Source: an uncultured Rickettsiales bacterium
GTDB taxonomy: Bacteria; Pseudomonadota; Alphaproteobacteria; Rickettsiales; UBA1997
DNA length: 64,000 nt
Assembly: GCA_944392135.1 (NCBI GenBank)
Contig: CALXVQ010000007.1
Coordinates: 1 to 64,000, forward strand
Direction: 5' to 3'
This document shows positions 16,382 to 25,554 of this stretch, in pieces (positions within the stretch are counted from its first letter, which is position 1; each line of letters begins with the position of its first letter). The notes beneath the pieces were generated by a model. It saw only the letters and a program-made list of their open reading frames with translations. It was not told where the DNA came from and searched no databases. The translations under genes were made by a program, and so were the position numbers.

Positions 16382-16699
16382 ATGGAAAATAGTTTATTTT
16401 ATAAGGATAATAATATAAGGCTTTATAATGGTGATTCTTTAAAAATTATGCAAGATTTGCCAGAGCAAACATTTGATATGATTTTTGCCGACCCACCTTA
16501 TTTTTTATCAGGTGGAACATTTACTTGCCAAAATGGTAAAATGGTAAGTGTCAAAAAAGGCGATTGGGATATGGGAAAAACAGCAGAGGAAAATTTCAAC
16601 TTTCACATATCTTGGCTTAAAGAGTGCAAAAGACTTCTAAAACCTAATGGCACCCTATGGGTCAGTGGCACATATCACTCAATTTATCAGTGTATATAA
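16382..16699 (+). pseudogene. DpnA/MboI-type adenine methyltransferase, 5' remnant
   Basis: The 105 residues match the N-terminal third of the second methyltransferase of DpnII/MboI systems (M.DpnA type). Features are a GDSLKIM segment, the catalytic motif IV in DMIFADPPYFLSGG, KGDWD, and KPNGTLWVSGTYHSIYQ. Family members continue for about 160 more residues, including the FxGxG S-adenosylmethionine motif near the C-terminus. Here the frame stops right after the HSIYQC segment and the DpnI operon begins 90 bp later. The enzyme should be inactive. The companion endonuclease remnant lies at 20173-20658. Confidence 0.88.
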
Positions 16700-16789
16700 A
16701 TATATTATCAATAATAAGTTGAAAATTATTGATTTTTATTTTGTGTTTTTGTATATAAAGTATATTAAAATTGAAAAAATATTATTAAG

Positions 16790-19222
16790 ATGAAAAAAAT
16801 AAATAAAATTATTGGAGTTGGAAAATTTAAAAATTTTATAGCAAAAGGAGATATTGCATTTAAAAAATTAAATTTAATATATGCTGAAAATGCAATGGGT
16901 AAAAGTACATTAACAAATATTTTTAGATCTTTATCAAAAAATGATCCAAAATATATATTAACAAAAACTGATGATGATAATTATAGAGTAGAAGTACTTA
17001 AGGACGATAATAGTAATTATATTTTTTATAAAAAAGCTTGGAAAAATTTAGATGATAATATTATAGATAAAATAGAAATTTATGATAAAGTTTTTATTGA
17101 AAATAATATTCATTCTGGATTTATTGTAAATTCAGATCATAAAAAACGTTTAACAAAATTTATTATTGGAGAAAATTTAATTCTAGAAAATAATAAAATT
17201 GAAGAAATTAAAAAAAATATAGGAGATCTTAAAATAGAATTAAAAAATCTCTTTGAAAACAAAATAAAAAATTCTGCTATTAAATTAAATATAACATTTC
17301 AAGATTTTGAAGAATTTAAAAATTTAGATATTTCCGATGTTGTGAATTTGGATAATATAAATAATCAAATATTAGAAATAGAAAATAATATAGAAAATAT
17401 AAAAAATAAAAATTATATTTTAAATAAAGAAGATATTCCATATTTAAAATTTAATAAATATAGACCTATTGGCATAGATGATTTTAAAAATATATTAGAA
17501 GCAACTATTGAAAATATTGAAAAAAGTTCTGAAAATAAACTAAAAGAACATTTGGAAAATTTTAATAAAAAAATAGATAAAAATTGGTTGTATATTGGAT
17601 TTTATGCTATAAATGATAATTCTAAATGCCCTTTTTGTGGTTCTGATGTTAATGGAAATCAACTAATTAAATCATATCAAGATTGTTTTAATTTAGAGTA
17701 TAACACTTTTAAAAAATCGTTATTAAATTATAAGAATTTTGGTCAAAATGTAAAAATTGGATTTATTAATATAAATAGTTTAGTAACTAAAATACAATAT
17801 TATTATGATACGTTTTGGAATAAATATTTAAAACTTGAAAGTTTGGAAAATTTAACTTTTAAAGAATATTTACAAAACAAAATAACATTCGATTTTATGA
17901 ATATTAATAGCATCGATAAAATAGTAGAAATAATTAATAATCTTTATAATTTAAAGGAAAAATCTTTATTGGATAGAATAAATAGTGAAAGAATATTAGA
18001 ATTAGATGATTTATATAAAAAATATATAATATCATATGATATTATTAATAAAATTATTAAAGATTTTTATGAAAAAGTAATTAATTTTAAAAAATCATTA
18101 AATTCGAATGTAAATATAAATGAAGAAAAAAATAAACTTATGAAATTAAAACAAAAAAAGTATAAGTATTGCATAGAAAATAATCTTAATTTTGAAAATA
18201 ATATGGATATTATTAGAAGTAATGATTTGGAGGAAATTTTAAATAAAAATAAAGAGATTATAAACTTAAGTAATTATTTGCCAGAATTAAGGAATAATTT
18301 AAGTCAAAATATTCAAAATACAATTATAACCTATAAAGATGATATAAATGATATTTTGAAAAAATTTAATACTAGTTTTAAAATATTGTTAGATGACAAA
18401 TTAAAATTTAATACATCGGAGCCAACATCTGAGCTATCTATTAAAATTGGTGAAAAAAATATAACTCAAAACAATAAGAATTTAGATATTTATGAAAAAG
18501 AAACTATTGGAAATGCATTAAGCGAAGGTGATAAAACATCATTAGCTTTTGCTTTTTTTATAGCAAAATTAAAACATGATAAAAATTTAAATAAAAAAAT
18601 TATAATTTTTGATGACCCGATGTGTAGTTTAGATAAATCAAGAAAAATAGAAACTATTAATCAGATAAAATATATTTTTGATAAAGCAAAAAGTGTTTTT
18701 ATTTTATCACATGATTCTTACTTTTTGGAAGATGTTTTAAAAAATGTTAATACAAAAAATAATAAAATATTACATATTTTTATGAATGGAAACAATGGAA
18801 GCAATATAAAAGAATTTGATTTAAAAAAAGAAAATCAAAGTAGCTATTTTAAAAGTTATTATATTTTAAAAGAATTTCTTGATAAGAATGAGGATTTATG
18901 TGAAAGAAATAATGATATTGCAAAAAATATTAGAATATATTTAGAAGGATTATTAAGAAGAATTTATCCTGATAAATTTAACATTACTAATTCTTGGCTT
19001 GGTGATTTTATTCCAAAAATAAAAGAAGATAAATTATTTAGCGAAGATAATATAAAAGAATTAGAAGAGATTAAAAATTTTTCAAAAAGATTTCACCACG
19101 ATGATTCAAATGAAAACCAAAAAGTGGACTTTACAGAATTATCAGGTTTTGTTAGAAGAACATTAAATTTTGTAAATAAAATTACAGAGACTAGAATTAT
19201 TAATAAAAACCAAGAACAATAA
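16790..19222 (+). CDS. Zinc-hook AAA ATPase, RloC/PrrC-like (AAA_13 type)
   Basis: This 810-residue protein has split ABC-type ATPase halves around a long coiled coil. Walker A is at about 32-41 (YAENAMGKST), a zinc-hook CPFC at residues 280-283, the ABC signature LSEGDKTSLAFAFF near 575, Walker B IIIFDDPMCSLD near 605, and the switch His in FILSHDSYF near 640. This is the plan of RloC, an SMC-like anticodon nuclease. After the ATPase a helical domain contains Arg715-x3-Glu719 and His769, a possible match to the RxxxE...H nuclease triad of PrrC/RloC. Its stop overlaps the dpnI start (TAATG). It may be a defence effector or a controller of DpnI; either role is inference. Confidence 0.82.
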   Translation: MKKINKIIGVGKFKNFIAKGDIAFKKLNLIYAENAMGKSTLTNIFRSLSKNDPKYILTKTDDDNYRVEVLKDDNSNYIFYKKAWKNLDDNIIDKIEIYDKVFIENNIHSGFIVNSDHKKRLTKFIIGENLILENNKIEEIKKNIGDLKIELKNLFENKIKNSAIKLNITFQDFEEFKNLDISDVVNLDNINNQILEIENNIENIKNKNYILNKEDIPYLKFNKYRPIGIDDFKNILEATIENIEKSSENKLKEHLENFNKKIDKNWLYIGFYAINDNSKCPFCGSDVNGNQLIKSYQDCFNLEYNTFKKSLLNYKNFGQNVKIGFININSLVTKIQYYYDTFWNKYLKLESLENLTFKEYLQNKITFDFMNINSIDKIVEIINNLYNLKEKSLLDRINSERILELDDLYKKYIISYDIINKIIKDFYEKVINFKKSLNSNVNINEEKNKLMKLKQKKYKYCIENNLNFENNMDIIRSNDLEEILNKNKEIINLSNYLPELRNNLSQNIQNTIITYKDDINDILKKFNTSFKILLDDKLKFNTSEPTSELSIKIGEKNITQNNKNLDIYEKETIGNALSEGDKTSLAFAFFIAKLKHDKNLNKKIIIFDDPMCSLDKSRKIETINQIKYIFDKAKSVFILSHDSYFLEDVLKNVNTKNNKILHIFMNGNNGSNIKEFDLKKENQSSYFKSYYILKEFLDKNEDLCERNNDIAKNIRIYLEGLLRRIYPDKFNITNSWLGDFIPKIKEDKLFSEDNIKELEEIKNFSKRFHHDDSNENQKVDFTELSGFVRRTLNFVNKITETRIINKNQEQ

Positions 19223-19989
19223 TGATAAATACAATTATTTTTCCGGATATTGATATTACAAAATATAAAAATAAATCTCAAATTATAAGAAATAAAACTG
19301 AAGAATATGTTAAAAAATACATTTTTTGTCCAAATTGCGGGTCTATGATTATTAAATATCCAAATAATAATCCATGTGGTGATTTCTTTTGCCAAAAATG
19401 TAATGAAGATTATGAATTAAAAAGTAAAAAAAATAAATTTGGTAGTAAAATTGTTGATGGTGAATATAATAAAATGATTAATAAAATCAATTCAGAAAAG
19501 CCATCAAATTTTTTCTTTCTTGCATATAAGGATAATGCAGTTGTAGATTTTTTTACAATTCCAAAATTCTTTTTTACATCTTTAATAATTGAGAAAAGAA
19601 AACCACTTTCTCCAAAAGCAAAAAGAGCTGGATGGACTGGTTGTAATATTTTATATAATCAACTTCCTGATAGTGCTAAAATATTTTATGTAAAAAATAG
19701 CGAAATACTGGATGAAAAGCTTGTTTTGGAAAATTATAAAAAAGTTTTATTTGTTGCTGAAAAACCAATGGAAAGCAAAGGATGGTTATTAGATGTTATG
19801 TTTTGTGTTGAAAATTTAAATAAAGAATTTTTTACTCTTGATGATGTATATAAATATTGTGATTTTTTAAAAAAACAACATCCAGAAAATAATCATATTC
19901 AAGATAAAATTAGACAACAATTACAATTTTTGAGAGATAAAGGATTTATTGAATTTAAAGGAAAAGGAAAATATAGGTTGATAAAATGA
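19222..19989 (+). CDS. dpnC: DpnI-type endonuclease (cuts methylated GATC)
   Basis: The protein (255 residues) matches DpnI of Streptococcus pneumoniae over its full length. The N-terminal PD-(D/E)xK domain has a zinc site (C36, C39, C57, C60), Asp54 and the ELKSKK segment with Glu65 and Lys67. RKPLSPKAKRAGWTGCNI is a family hallmark. The C-terminal winged helix ends IRQQLQFLRDKGFIEFKGKG. DpnI cleaves GATC only when the adenine is methylated, so a host carrying it must not methylate GATC. That fits the truncated methyltransferase upstream. It is translationally coupled to the ATPase before it and to the small gene after it (ATGA). Confidence 0.97.
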   Translation: MINTIIFPDIDITKYKNKSQIIRNKTEEYVKKYIFCPNCGSMIIKYPNNNPCGDFFCQKCNEDYELKSKKNKFGSKIVDGEYNKMINKINSEKPSNFFFLAYKDNAVVDFFTIPKFFFTSLIIEKRKPLSPKAKRAGWTGCNILYNQLPDSAKIFYVKNSEILDEKLVLENYKKVLFVAEKPMESKGWLLDVMFCVENLNKEFFTLDDVYKYCDFLKKQHPENNHIQDKIRQQLQFLRDKGFIEFKGKGKYRLIK

Positions 19990-20174
19990 ATAAAGAAGAT
20001 TTAGAAAAATTATATTCTGATTTAGAAGATAAAATTTATAAAATAAAGGAAAAACTTGGTTATAATCCTTTAGAAATTTGTGGTAATGAAGAACAAGAAT
20101 TAGAATTTGATTTTGCTTATTATCAAGGACAAAAGGATTTAATAGATGAAATTATTAAAAACAATATAGATTAA
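19986..20174 (+). CDS. Small acidic protein coupled to dpnI
   Basis: This 62-residue, helix-prone acidic protein overlaps the end of dpnI by 4 bp (ATGA), which indicates one operon. It contains LEKLYSDLEDKIYKIKEKLG and a LEFDFAYYQGQKDLIDEII segment. I recognise no family. In the pneumococcal DpnI cassette a second gene (dpnD) follows dpnC, but it is larger, and I cannot claim homology. Its stop codon sits at the right-hand junction with the endonuclease remnant, so it could be a truncated form of a longer gene. Confidence 0.65.
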   Translation: MNKEDLEKLYSDLEDKIYKIKEKLGYNPLEICGNEEQELEFDFAYYQGQKDLIDEIIKNNID

Positions 20175-20658
20175 ACTTATTGGTGTTGAGGCTGGTTTGA
20201 ATAGCAATGCTAGGAAAAATAGAAGTGGAAAAATTATGGAAAAAATGGTGGAGAACTTGATAAAAGAATTTTGTTTAAATAATGGTTTTAAGTATATAAC
20301 ACAGGCAGATTCAAAAAAGATTTTTAATAATTTCGGTATTAATGTTCCTGTTTATCTTGATAAAAAGGGAAATAAGAAGGAAAGAAAATATGATTTTGTA
20401 ATAAAGTCTAAAACCAACCTATACTTGCTAGAATGTAATTTTTATGGTGGAGGTGGCAGCAAACTTAAATCCACAGCAGAAGAGTATGAAAAGTTGGGGC
20501 AGTCGTTGAAGGATGATGGTTTTAATTTTATATGGATAACTGATGGTTGTGGGTGGCTTACGACAGAAATTCCATTGCAAAAGGCTTTTGAAAATATTGA
20601 CTATTTAGTAAATTTAAAAATGGTGAGTGATGGGGTACTGTTGGAGATTGTTAAGTAA
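20173..20658 (+). pseudogene. DpnII/MboI-type restriction endonuclease, 3' remnant
   Basis: This is the C-terminal part of a DpnII-family enzyme (cleaves unmethylated GATC). The frame reads LIGVEAGLNSNARKNRSGK, a segment found in the middle of the family, then the PD-(D/E)xK core with KYDFVI and LYLLECNFYGGGGSKL, then FIWITDGCGW. About 160 N-terminal residues are missing. The frame is open from about 20170, just where the small gene upstream stops, and has no ATG before the conserved part. The catalytic core is present but the folded protein is incomplete, so I call it a remnant of the locus that the DpnI operon replaced. Confidence 0.85.
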
Positions 20659-20668
20659 ATATTTATAA

Positions 20669-21319
20669 TTAATCTTTCCCCCCTTCATTCACCACCCCCT
20701 TAATCTTCATTACAACTTTATGATTAATTGGTAGTAATGCAAATTCTAGTATAATTTCTAATAAAATTGGTATCAAAACAAGTTTGAATGTGAAGTTGCT
20801 GTCTGGTAATAGGATTAAAATTGAGTTGAAGAGTAGGGCATCAAATAATTTTTGTGCAAGTGATGAAACGAATGATCTTTTTGAATAATCTATAAAAGTG
20901 TTTTTGTTATTATTTAATTTTGCAAAAATTATGTCGTTGACCCAATCACCTAAGTAATATGAAACTATGGTGGCTATGGTGATGGTTGAGGCTATGCTAG
21001 ATAATATGTTGTCTCTAATAATTTTATTACCTTCTTCATCAAGCCAATTTATACTAAAATATTGAGCTGTAAAAAAGCAAAATATTGCAAAAATTAATTG
21101 TCCGCCAATAGTGATTTTTGCAGCAAGTCGGCTTTTTTCATAGCCATAAACTTCTTGTATTAAATCACTGCTAATATATAAAATTGGAAATAAAAAATTA
21201 CTTATATCAAAAGTAAAACCAGCTATTAAATCTCTTTTAAATAAAATAAAAAAGTTGCAAAATATGTAGCTTATTGTACTCATACATATCAATATTATCA
21301 AAAAATTTTCTTTTTTCAT
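20669..21319 (-). CDS. yhhQ: Queuosine precursor transporter (YhhQ family)
   Basis: This is a membrane protein of 216 residues with about six hydrophobic segments. The family signature lies in the second helix region, FPILYISSDLIQEVYGYEKSR without a break (about residues 44-64), where DLIxEVYG is diagnostic for the VUT/YhhQ family. A later TIVSYYLGDWVND is also typical. Known members import queuine or preQ1 for tRNA modification. Dependence on import would fit a host-associated bacterium without the full pathway. It is convergent with the endonuclease remnant, ending 10 bp away. Confidence 0.9.
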   Translation of the reverse strand: MKKENFLIILICMSTISYIFCNFFILFKRDLIAGFTFDISNFLFPILYISSDLIQEVYGYEKSRLAAKITIGGQLIFAIFCFFTAQYFSINWLDEEGNKIIRDNILSSIASTITIATIVSYYLGDWVNDIIFAKLNNNKNTFIDYSKRSFVSSLAQKLFDALLFNSILILLPDSNFTFKLVLIPILLEIILEFALLPINHKVVMKIKGVVNEGGKD

Positions 21320-22867
21320 ATACTAAATTTTATAAATATTTTGAAAGATAATATATTTTTTATAAGATTCAAGAATTTATACAAATAATAATATATCTAA
21401 AATATAACGAGTGAGTAAAATTTATAATACAATTATAGTACTTAATTACTATAATATAATTACTAATAGTTGTAGTGATTCTTGTGATGACGATGGTGGG
21501 TTAAGTGTGGTGATCTTTGTAATGGCAGTATGAAAATTTTACCCCATTTATAAGGGGGAAGTTGCGAAGCAACAGGGGGGTGAATAATATAGTGGATATG
21601 ATTGTAATATGATTATGAATAATGTGATAGGCGTGTAATTGTTATAATAAAGAGATTGCCACGAGTTGCAAGCAACTCTCGCAATGACGAGTTTGTGTAT
21701 ACTGTCATTGCGAGCGAAGTGAAGCAATCCATAATCACATCTCACCCCCTTCGTCATTGCGAGCAAAGCGAAGCAATCCATAAACCACTGATATTTTATT
21801 TATTCACAGAAAAAATAAAAAAATTCACCAATAGAATAATTAATTATATAATTATAATAATTAATACAAAAACAAAAAGAAAAAAGTATTCACTATTTTT
21901 CATCAAGTTAAAAAATTAATTTCAAATGAAATATTAATTTTCAATTTTCAATTTTCAATTTTCAATTTTTTCTCAACCCCCCTGTTGCTTCGCAACTTCC
22001 CCCCTTACAAAGGGAGGCAAACCCCCATAAGCCACTACTCACTGCTCTTCGTCATTGCGAGACTTCGTAGAAGTCGTGGCAATCCATAAACCACAAAAGG
22101 TTAATGCAAAAACAAAAAAGAAAAAGAATTCACTACTTTTAATCAAGTCAAAAAATTAATTTTAAATGAAATATTAATTTTCAATTTTTAATTTTCACTT
22201 TTCAATTTCTTATAGATTGCCACTCCTTCTGCGAAGTCTTGCAATGACTAGCCAAGAATAACGAGATTGCAACGAGTTCTACGAACTCTCGCAATAACAG
22301 TTATTTTTCTTCGTCATTGCGAGCAAAGTGAAGCAATCCATAAACCACAAAAAGTTAATGCAAAAACAAAAAAACAAAAGAATTCACTACTTTTTATCAA
22401 GTCAAAAAATTAATTTCAAATGAAATATTAATTTTCAATTTTCAATTTTCAATTTCTTATGCTTCGTTCGTTTCGCACTTCGTGGGACGACAAGCTAAAA
22501 TGATTAAGCAAGCTTATCATTTTCCCACTTTGTGCTTCAATTTTCAATTTCTTATAGATTGCCACTCCTTCTGCGAAGTCTCGCAATGACTAGCCGAGAA
22601 TAACGAGATTGCCACGAGTTGCAAGCAGCTCTCGCAATGACAATGTGTGGGGTAGGTTCTTATAATGACGAGTTTTGATTAATTGCCATAGTACCCCATT
22701 ACGAGATTGCCACAGGCCTTTGGCCTTCGCAATGACGAGCTTACTATAATGTATTTTAAATAATTCTTACAATAATTTAAGATTATTTTTGTTTAAGATA
22801 TATTAATAAATATAAAAGTAATTAAAAATATATAAATAAAACATTAAAATAAGATAACAAACTATTT
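21320..22867. repeat. 1.5-kb composite repeat region
   Basis: No gene is evident. Three element types are nested. (1) About ten short palindromes of the GTCATTGCGAG...GCAATCC type, at 21652-21688, 21704-21732, 21753-21781, 22051-22087, 22215-22248, 22263-22299, 22313-22341, 22557-22590, 22605-22641 and 22702-22735. (2) Three direct copies of a roughly 105-bp A/T-rich unit (about 21861-21970, 22101-22212, 22355-22460) containing AAAAAATTAATTT, GAAATATTAATTTTCAATTT and CACT motifs, spaced about 240-255 bp. (3) An inverted pair of a C-rich element, CCCCCCTGTTGCTTCGCAAC at 21976 and its complement at 21551-21581. It resembles MITE-like or REP-like sequence. Confidence 0.8.
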
Positions 22868-23839
22868 TTATCTATTTGGGGTTTTATCTGGATCTTTGCT
22901 TTTTGGTTTATTGTTATCTCCTGTTTTAGGTGGTTCGGAAACATTATCACTTCCTCCAATTCCAGCAAGAGCACTTAAATTTTTAGGTATATTATTATTT
23001 GAATTTTCATTATTGCTGTTTTCATTATCATTCTTGTCATTATCGCTATTCTCATTATTATTATGAGATTCAAAAGCATAATTTAATACATTCTGTAATT
23101 CTTTATTATCTGATAGTATTTGTTGATATTTTTCTTCGCAATTAGAAGGTAATGATGAATTTTCTGTTGGGCCAAAAAGTTTGCTAACTGATTTTGTAAT
23201 TCCAAATGTTGTAAGTGCGGTAGCAATAGCTACACCTATACCAAATGGTGTGGCTAATGTAATGGCAGTAAATGCTACACCACCAAGTAATGTAGAAAAT
23301 ATAGTGGATGCTACACCACTACTTTTTTTAGATGATGATTCTGGTGAGATATGTGTATCACTATTATCATTATTATTGTTTTGAGAGTTTGTATCTCTAT
23401 TAAGTATATCTTCTTTATTTTTTTCTTCTTCTGTTAATAAAAATTTTTGTAATGTGTCATTAATATGGTTTTTAAATAATTTATCCACACAACTACTATC
23501 ATCTAATATATTTTGTATACTAATGGAATTTTTAAATTCATGTTTATAAACATTATCATCTTTTTTATATTCAAAACCGATTATATTATTTCTTTTTTCA
23601 TCCAAAGTTAATATTATGCTACCATATTTTTTTGTTTTACCTTCTTTTTCTTGCTCTATTTTAAAAGTGTGAGTAATTTGGTTTTTTTCTTTATCTTCTA
23701 TTGGTAAATAATCTATATAAGAATAGGTATGTTCTAAATCAGAATTGTTTATCTGATAAGACATATAGCCAAAATTAACATTTGCAAATTTACTAGCAAA
23801 TTTATCTTTTAAAAGATATTCTTTATTTTCTTTTGTCAT
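22868..23839 (-). CDS. Hypothetical protein with membrane hairpin and Asn-rich tail
   Basis: I do not recognise this 323-residue protein. Residues 1-140 look like a folded alpha/beta domain. An Asn/Asp/Ser-rich linker follows, then a Gly/Ala-rich hydrophobic stretch around 178-215 (STIFSTLLGGVAFTAITLAT, then IATALTTFGI) that may span the membrane twice. The tail (about 255-323) is made of Asn, Asp, Glu and Ser repeats ending in PDKTPNR. There is no N-terminal signal peptide. The composition would suit a surface-exposed or secreted host-interaction protein, but that is conjecture. It borders the repeat region. Confidence 0.6.
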   Translation of the reverse strand: MTKENKEYLLKDKFASKFANVNFGYMSYQINNSDLEHTYSYIDYLPIEDKEKNQITHTFKIEQEKEGKTKKYGSIILTLDEKRNNIIGFEYKKDDNVYKHEFKNSISIQNILDDSSCVDKLFKNHINDTLQKFLLTEEEKNKEDILNRDTNSQNNNNDNSDTHISPESSSKKSSGVASTIFSTLLGGVAFTAITLATPFGIGVAIATALTTFGITKSVSKLFGPTENSSLPSNCEEKYQQILSDNKELQNVLNYAFESHNNNENSDNDKNDNENSNNENSNNNIPKNLSALAGIGGSDNVSEPPKTGDNNKPKSKDPDKTPNR

Positions 23840-23920
23840 TAGTAATATAAAGTAATATAACTATACAATATTTTATAATAAATAATAAATAAAGTCAATA
23901 TATTAATTATAAATATAAAT

Positions 23921-23946
23921 CGTCCATATTTAGGATAATATGGACG
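23921..23946 (-). terminator. Hairpin after lysS
   Basis: A 9-bp stem CGTCCATAT/ATATGGACG with an 8-nt loop lies 27 bp past the lysS stop. On the minus strand it is followed by ATTTATATTT, a weak T-run, so termination is likely but not certain. Confidence 0.6.
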
Positions 23947-23973
23947 AGTCAAAATAACAATAAAATAATATTA

Positions 23974-25473
23974 TTATTTATTAACTTTCTTTAATGTTGG
24001 GAATAATAATACATCTTTGATATTAGGTGTAGATGTCATAAACATAACTAATCTGTCTATACCAATACCAACACCACCCAAAGGGGGCATGCCAATTTCT
24101 AGTGCATGAATAAAGTTTTCATCCATAGGCATAGCCTCTGCATCAAAGCCTCTATTTTCTTCTTGTTTCTTTAATCTTTTATATTGATCTATTGGGTCGT
24201 TTAATTCAGAATAAGAATTAGCTAATTCAACACAACCAGCAAATAATTCAAATCTTTCAACCAATGTACTATCTTTTCTGTGAATTTTTGTTAAAGGGCA
24301 AGCCTCTAATGGATAATCAATAACAAAAGTAGGTTGAATTAAATGTTGTTCGCAAGTTTCTTCAAATAATTGTAATAATAATTCACCCTTGCTTTTTTTA
24401 TCTTCAACATCATCAGTATATTTTCTGATTTCTTTAATTAAATCATTCTTTGTGATTGTTTCTGGATCTATTTTGGCATATTCTTTTAAACCATCATAAA
24501 TACTTAATCTCTTAAATGGTGCCTTGAAATCAATTTCCATATCTTTGTATTTAATAATAGTTGAACCATTATTTACTTTTTTTACAATAGATTCTAATAA
24601 TTCTTCAACATTTTTCATTTGATCTGTATAATCAGTATATGCTTCATACCATTCAATCATTGTAAATTCAGGGTTATGTGTGGTATCTGTACCTTCGTTT
24701 CTAAAATTTCTACCAATTTCATAAACTTTTTCATAACCACCAACAATCAATCTTTTTAAATATGTTTCAACACTGATTCTTAGATATAATGTCATATCTA
24801 ATGCATTATGATGTGTTGTAAATGGTTCAGCAGAAGCACCACCATAAATTGGTTGTAAAATTGGTGTTTCAACTTCTAAAAAGCCTTTATCATCTAAAAA
24901 TTTTCTAATTGTAGAAATAATTATACTTCTCTTTTTGAAATTCTCTCTTGTTTCTAAATTCATAGCTAAATCTATGAATCTTTGTCTATATTTTAATTCT
25001 GTATCAGTTAAACCATGAAATTTTTCAGGTAAACTTGCAACTGATTTAGATAATAATTTTATGCTTTTACAATGTAAACTCAATTCACCTTTATGAGTTC
25101 TAAAAACATAACCTTCAATACCTATAAAATCACCAATATCTAATAATGGTAATAATTTTTGATCTTCTTCGCTTAATTCCGGTTTTGATAAATAGATTTG
25201 TATTTTACCATCTTCATCATAAACATCAAGGAACATAGCTTTCCCCATATCTCTTCTAAGCATCAATCTTCCAGCAATTTTGTAAACCTTGTCTTCTAAT
25301 TTCTCACCAGCTTGTACATATTCATATGTTTCCTTCAATTTTTTAGAATTTATATCTTTTTTATATGTATGTGGGTATGGTTCAATACCAGCTTCTATAA
25401 GAGCTTTTAATTTATTAAGTTTCTGTTCATCAGCTGTTTGAGAAACTTTTGTATAATCAAGTAAATTTTCCAT
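23974..25473 (-). CDS. lysS: Lysyl-tRNA synthetase, class II
   Basis: It charges tRNA-Lys. An N-terminal OB-fold anticodon-binding domain (about 50-165) is followed by the class II catalytic core, with motif 2 in FRNEGTDTTHNPEFTMIEWY and motif 3 in PLGGVGIGIDRLVMFM close to the C-terminus. Length (499) is normal. I choose the ATG at 25473 over an in-frame TTG two codons upstream. Many alphaproteobacteria use the unrelated class I LysRS, so the class II type here is a useful taxonomic marker. It sits just downstream of truA on the same strand. Confidence 0.95.
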   Translation of the reverse strand: MENLLDYTKVSQTADEQKLNKLKALIEAGIEPYPHTYKKDINSKKLKETYEYVQAGEKLEDKVYKIAGRLMLRRDMGKAMFLDVYDEDGKIQIYLSKPELSEEDQKLLPLLDIGDFIGIEGYVFRTHKGELSLHCKSIKLLSKSVASLPEKFHGLTDTELKYRQRFIDLAMNLETRENFKKRSIIISTIRKFLDDKGFLEVETPILQPIYGGASAEPFTTHHNALDMTLYLRISVETYLKRLIVGGYEKVYEIGRNFRNEGTDTTHNPEFTMIEWYEAYTDYTDQMKNVEELLESIVKKVNNGSTIIKYKDMEIDFKAPFKRLSIYDGLKEYAKIDPETITKNDLIKEIRKYTDDVEDKKSKGELLLQLFEETCEQHLIQPTFVIDYPLEACPLTKIHRKDSTLVERFELFAGCVELANSYSELNDPIDQYKRLKKQEENRGFDAEAMPMDENFIHALEIGMPPLGGVGIGIDRLVMFMTSTPNIKDVLLFPTLKKVNK

Positions 25474-25554
25474 TATCAAAAATTTTATTAATAAAACATA
25501 TTAAGTATTGATTTTAAAAATAAAAAATCAAGTATTAAATAAAAATTATTAATA

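Noticed and set aside
20197..20658. Complete small protein starting at TTG 20197
   Set aside because: Conserved DpnII-family sequence continues upstream of that codon to about 20173, so it is a 3' fragment of a larger gene.
21548..21919. Short open frames on both strands in the repeat region
   Set aside because: They are translations of the palindromic repeats and have no independent support.
21541..22735. CRISPR array
   Set aside because: Repeats are of unequal spacing, occur in both orientations and have similar rather than unique sequences between them; no cas genes are near.
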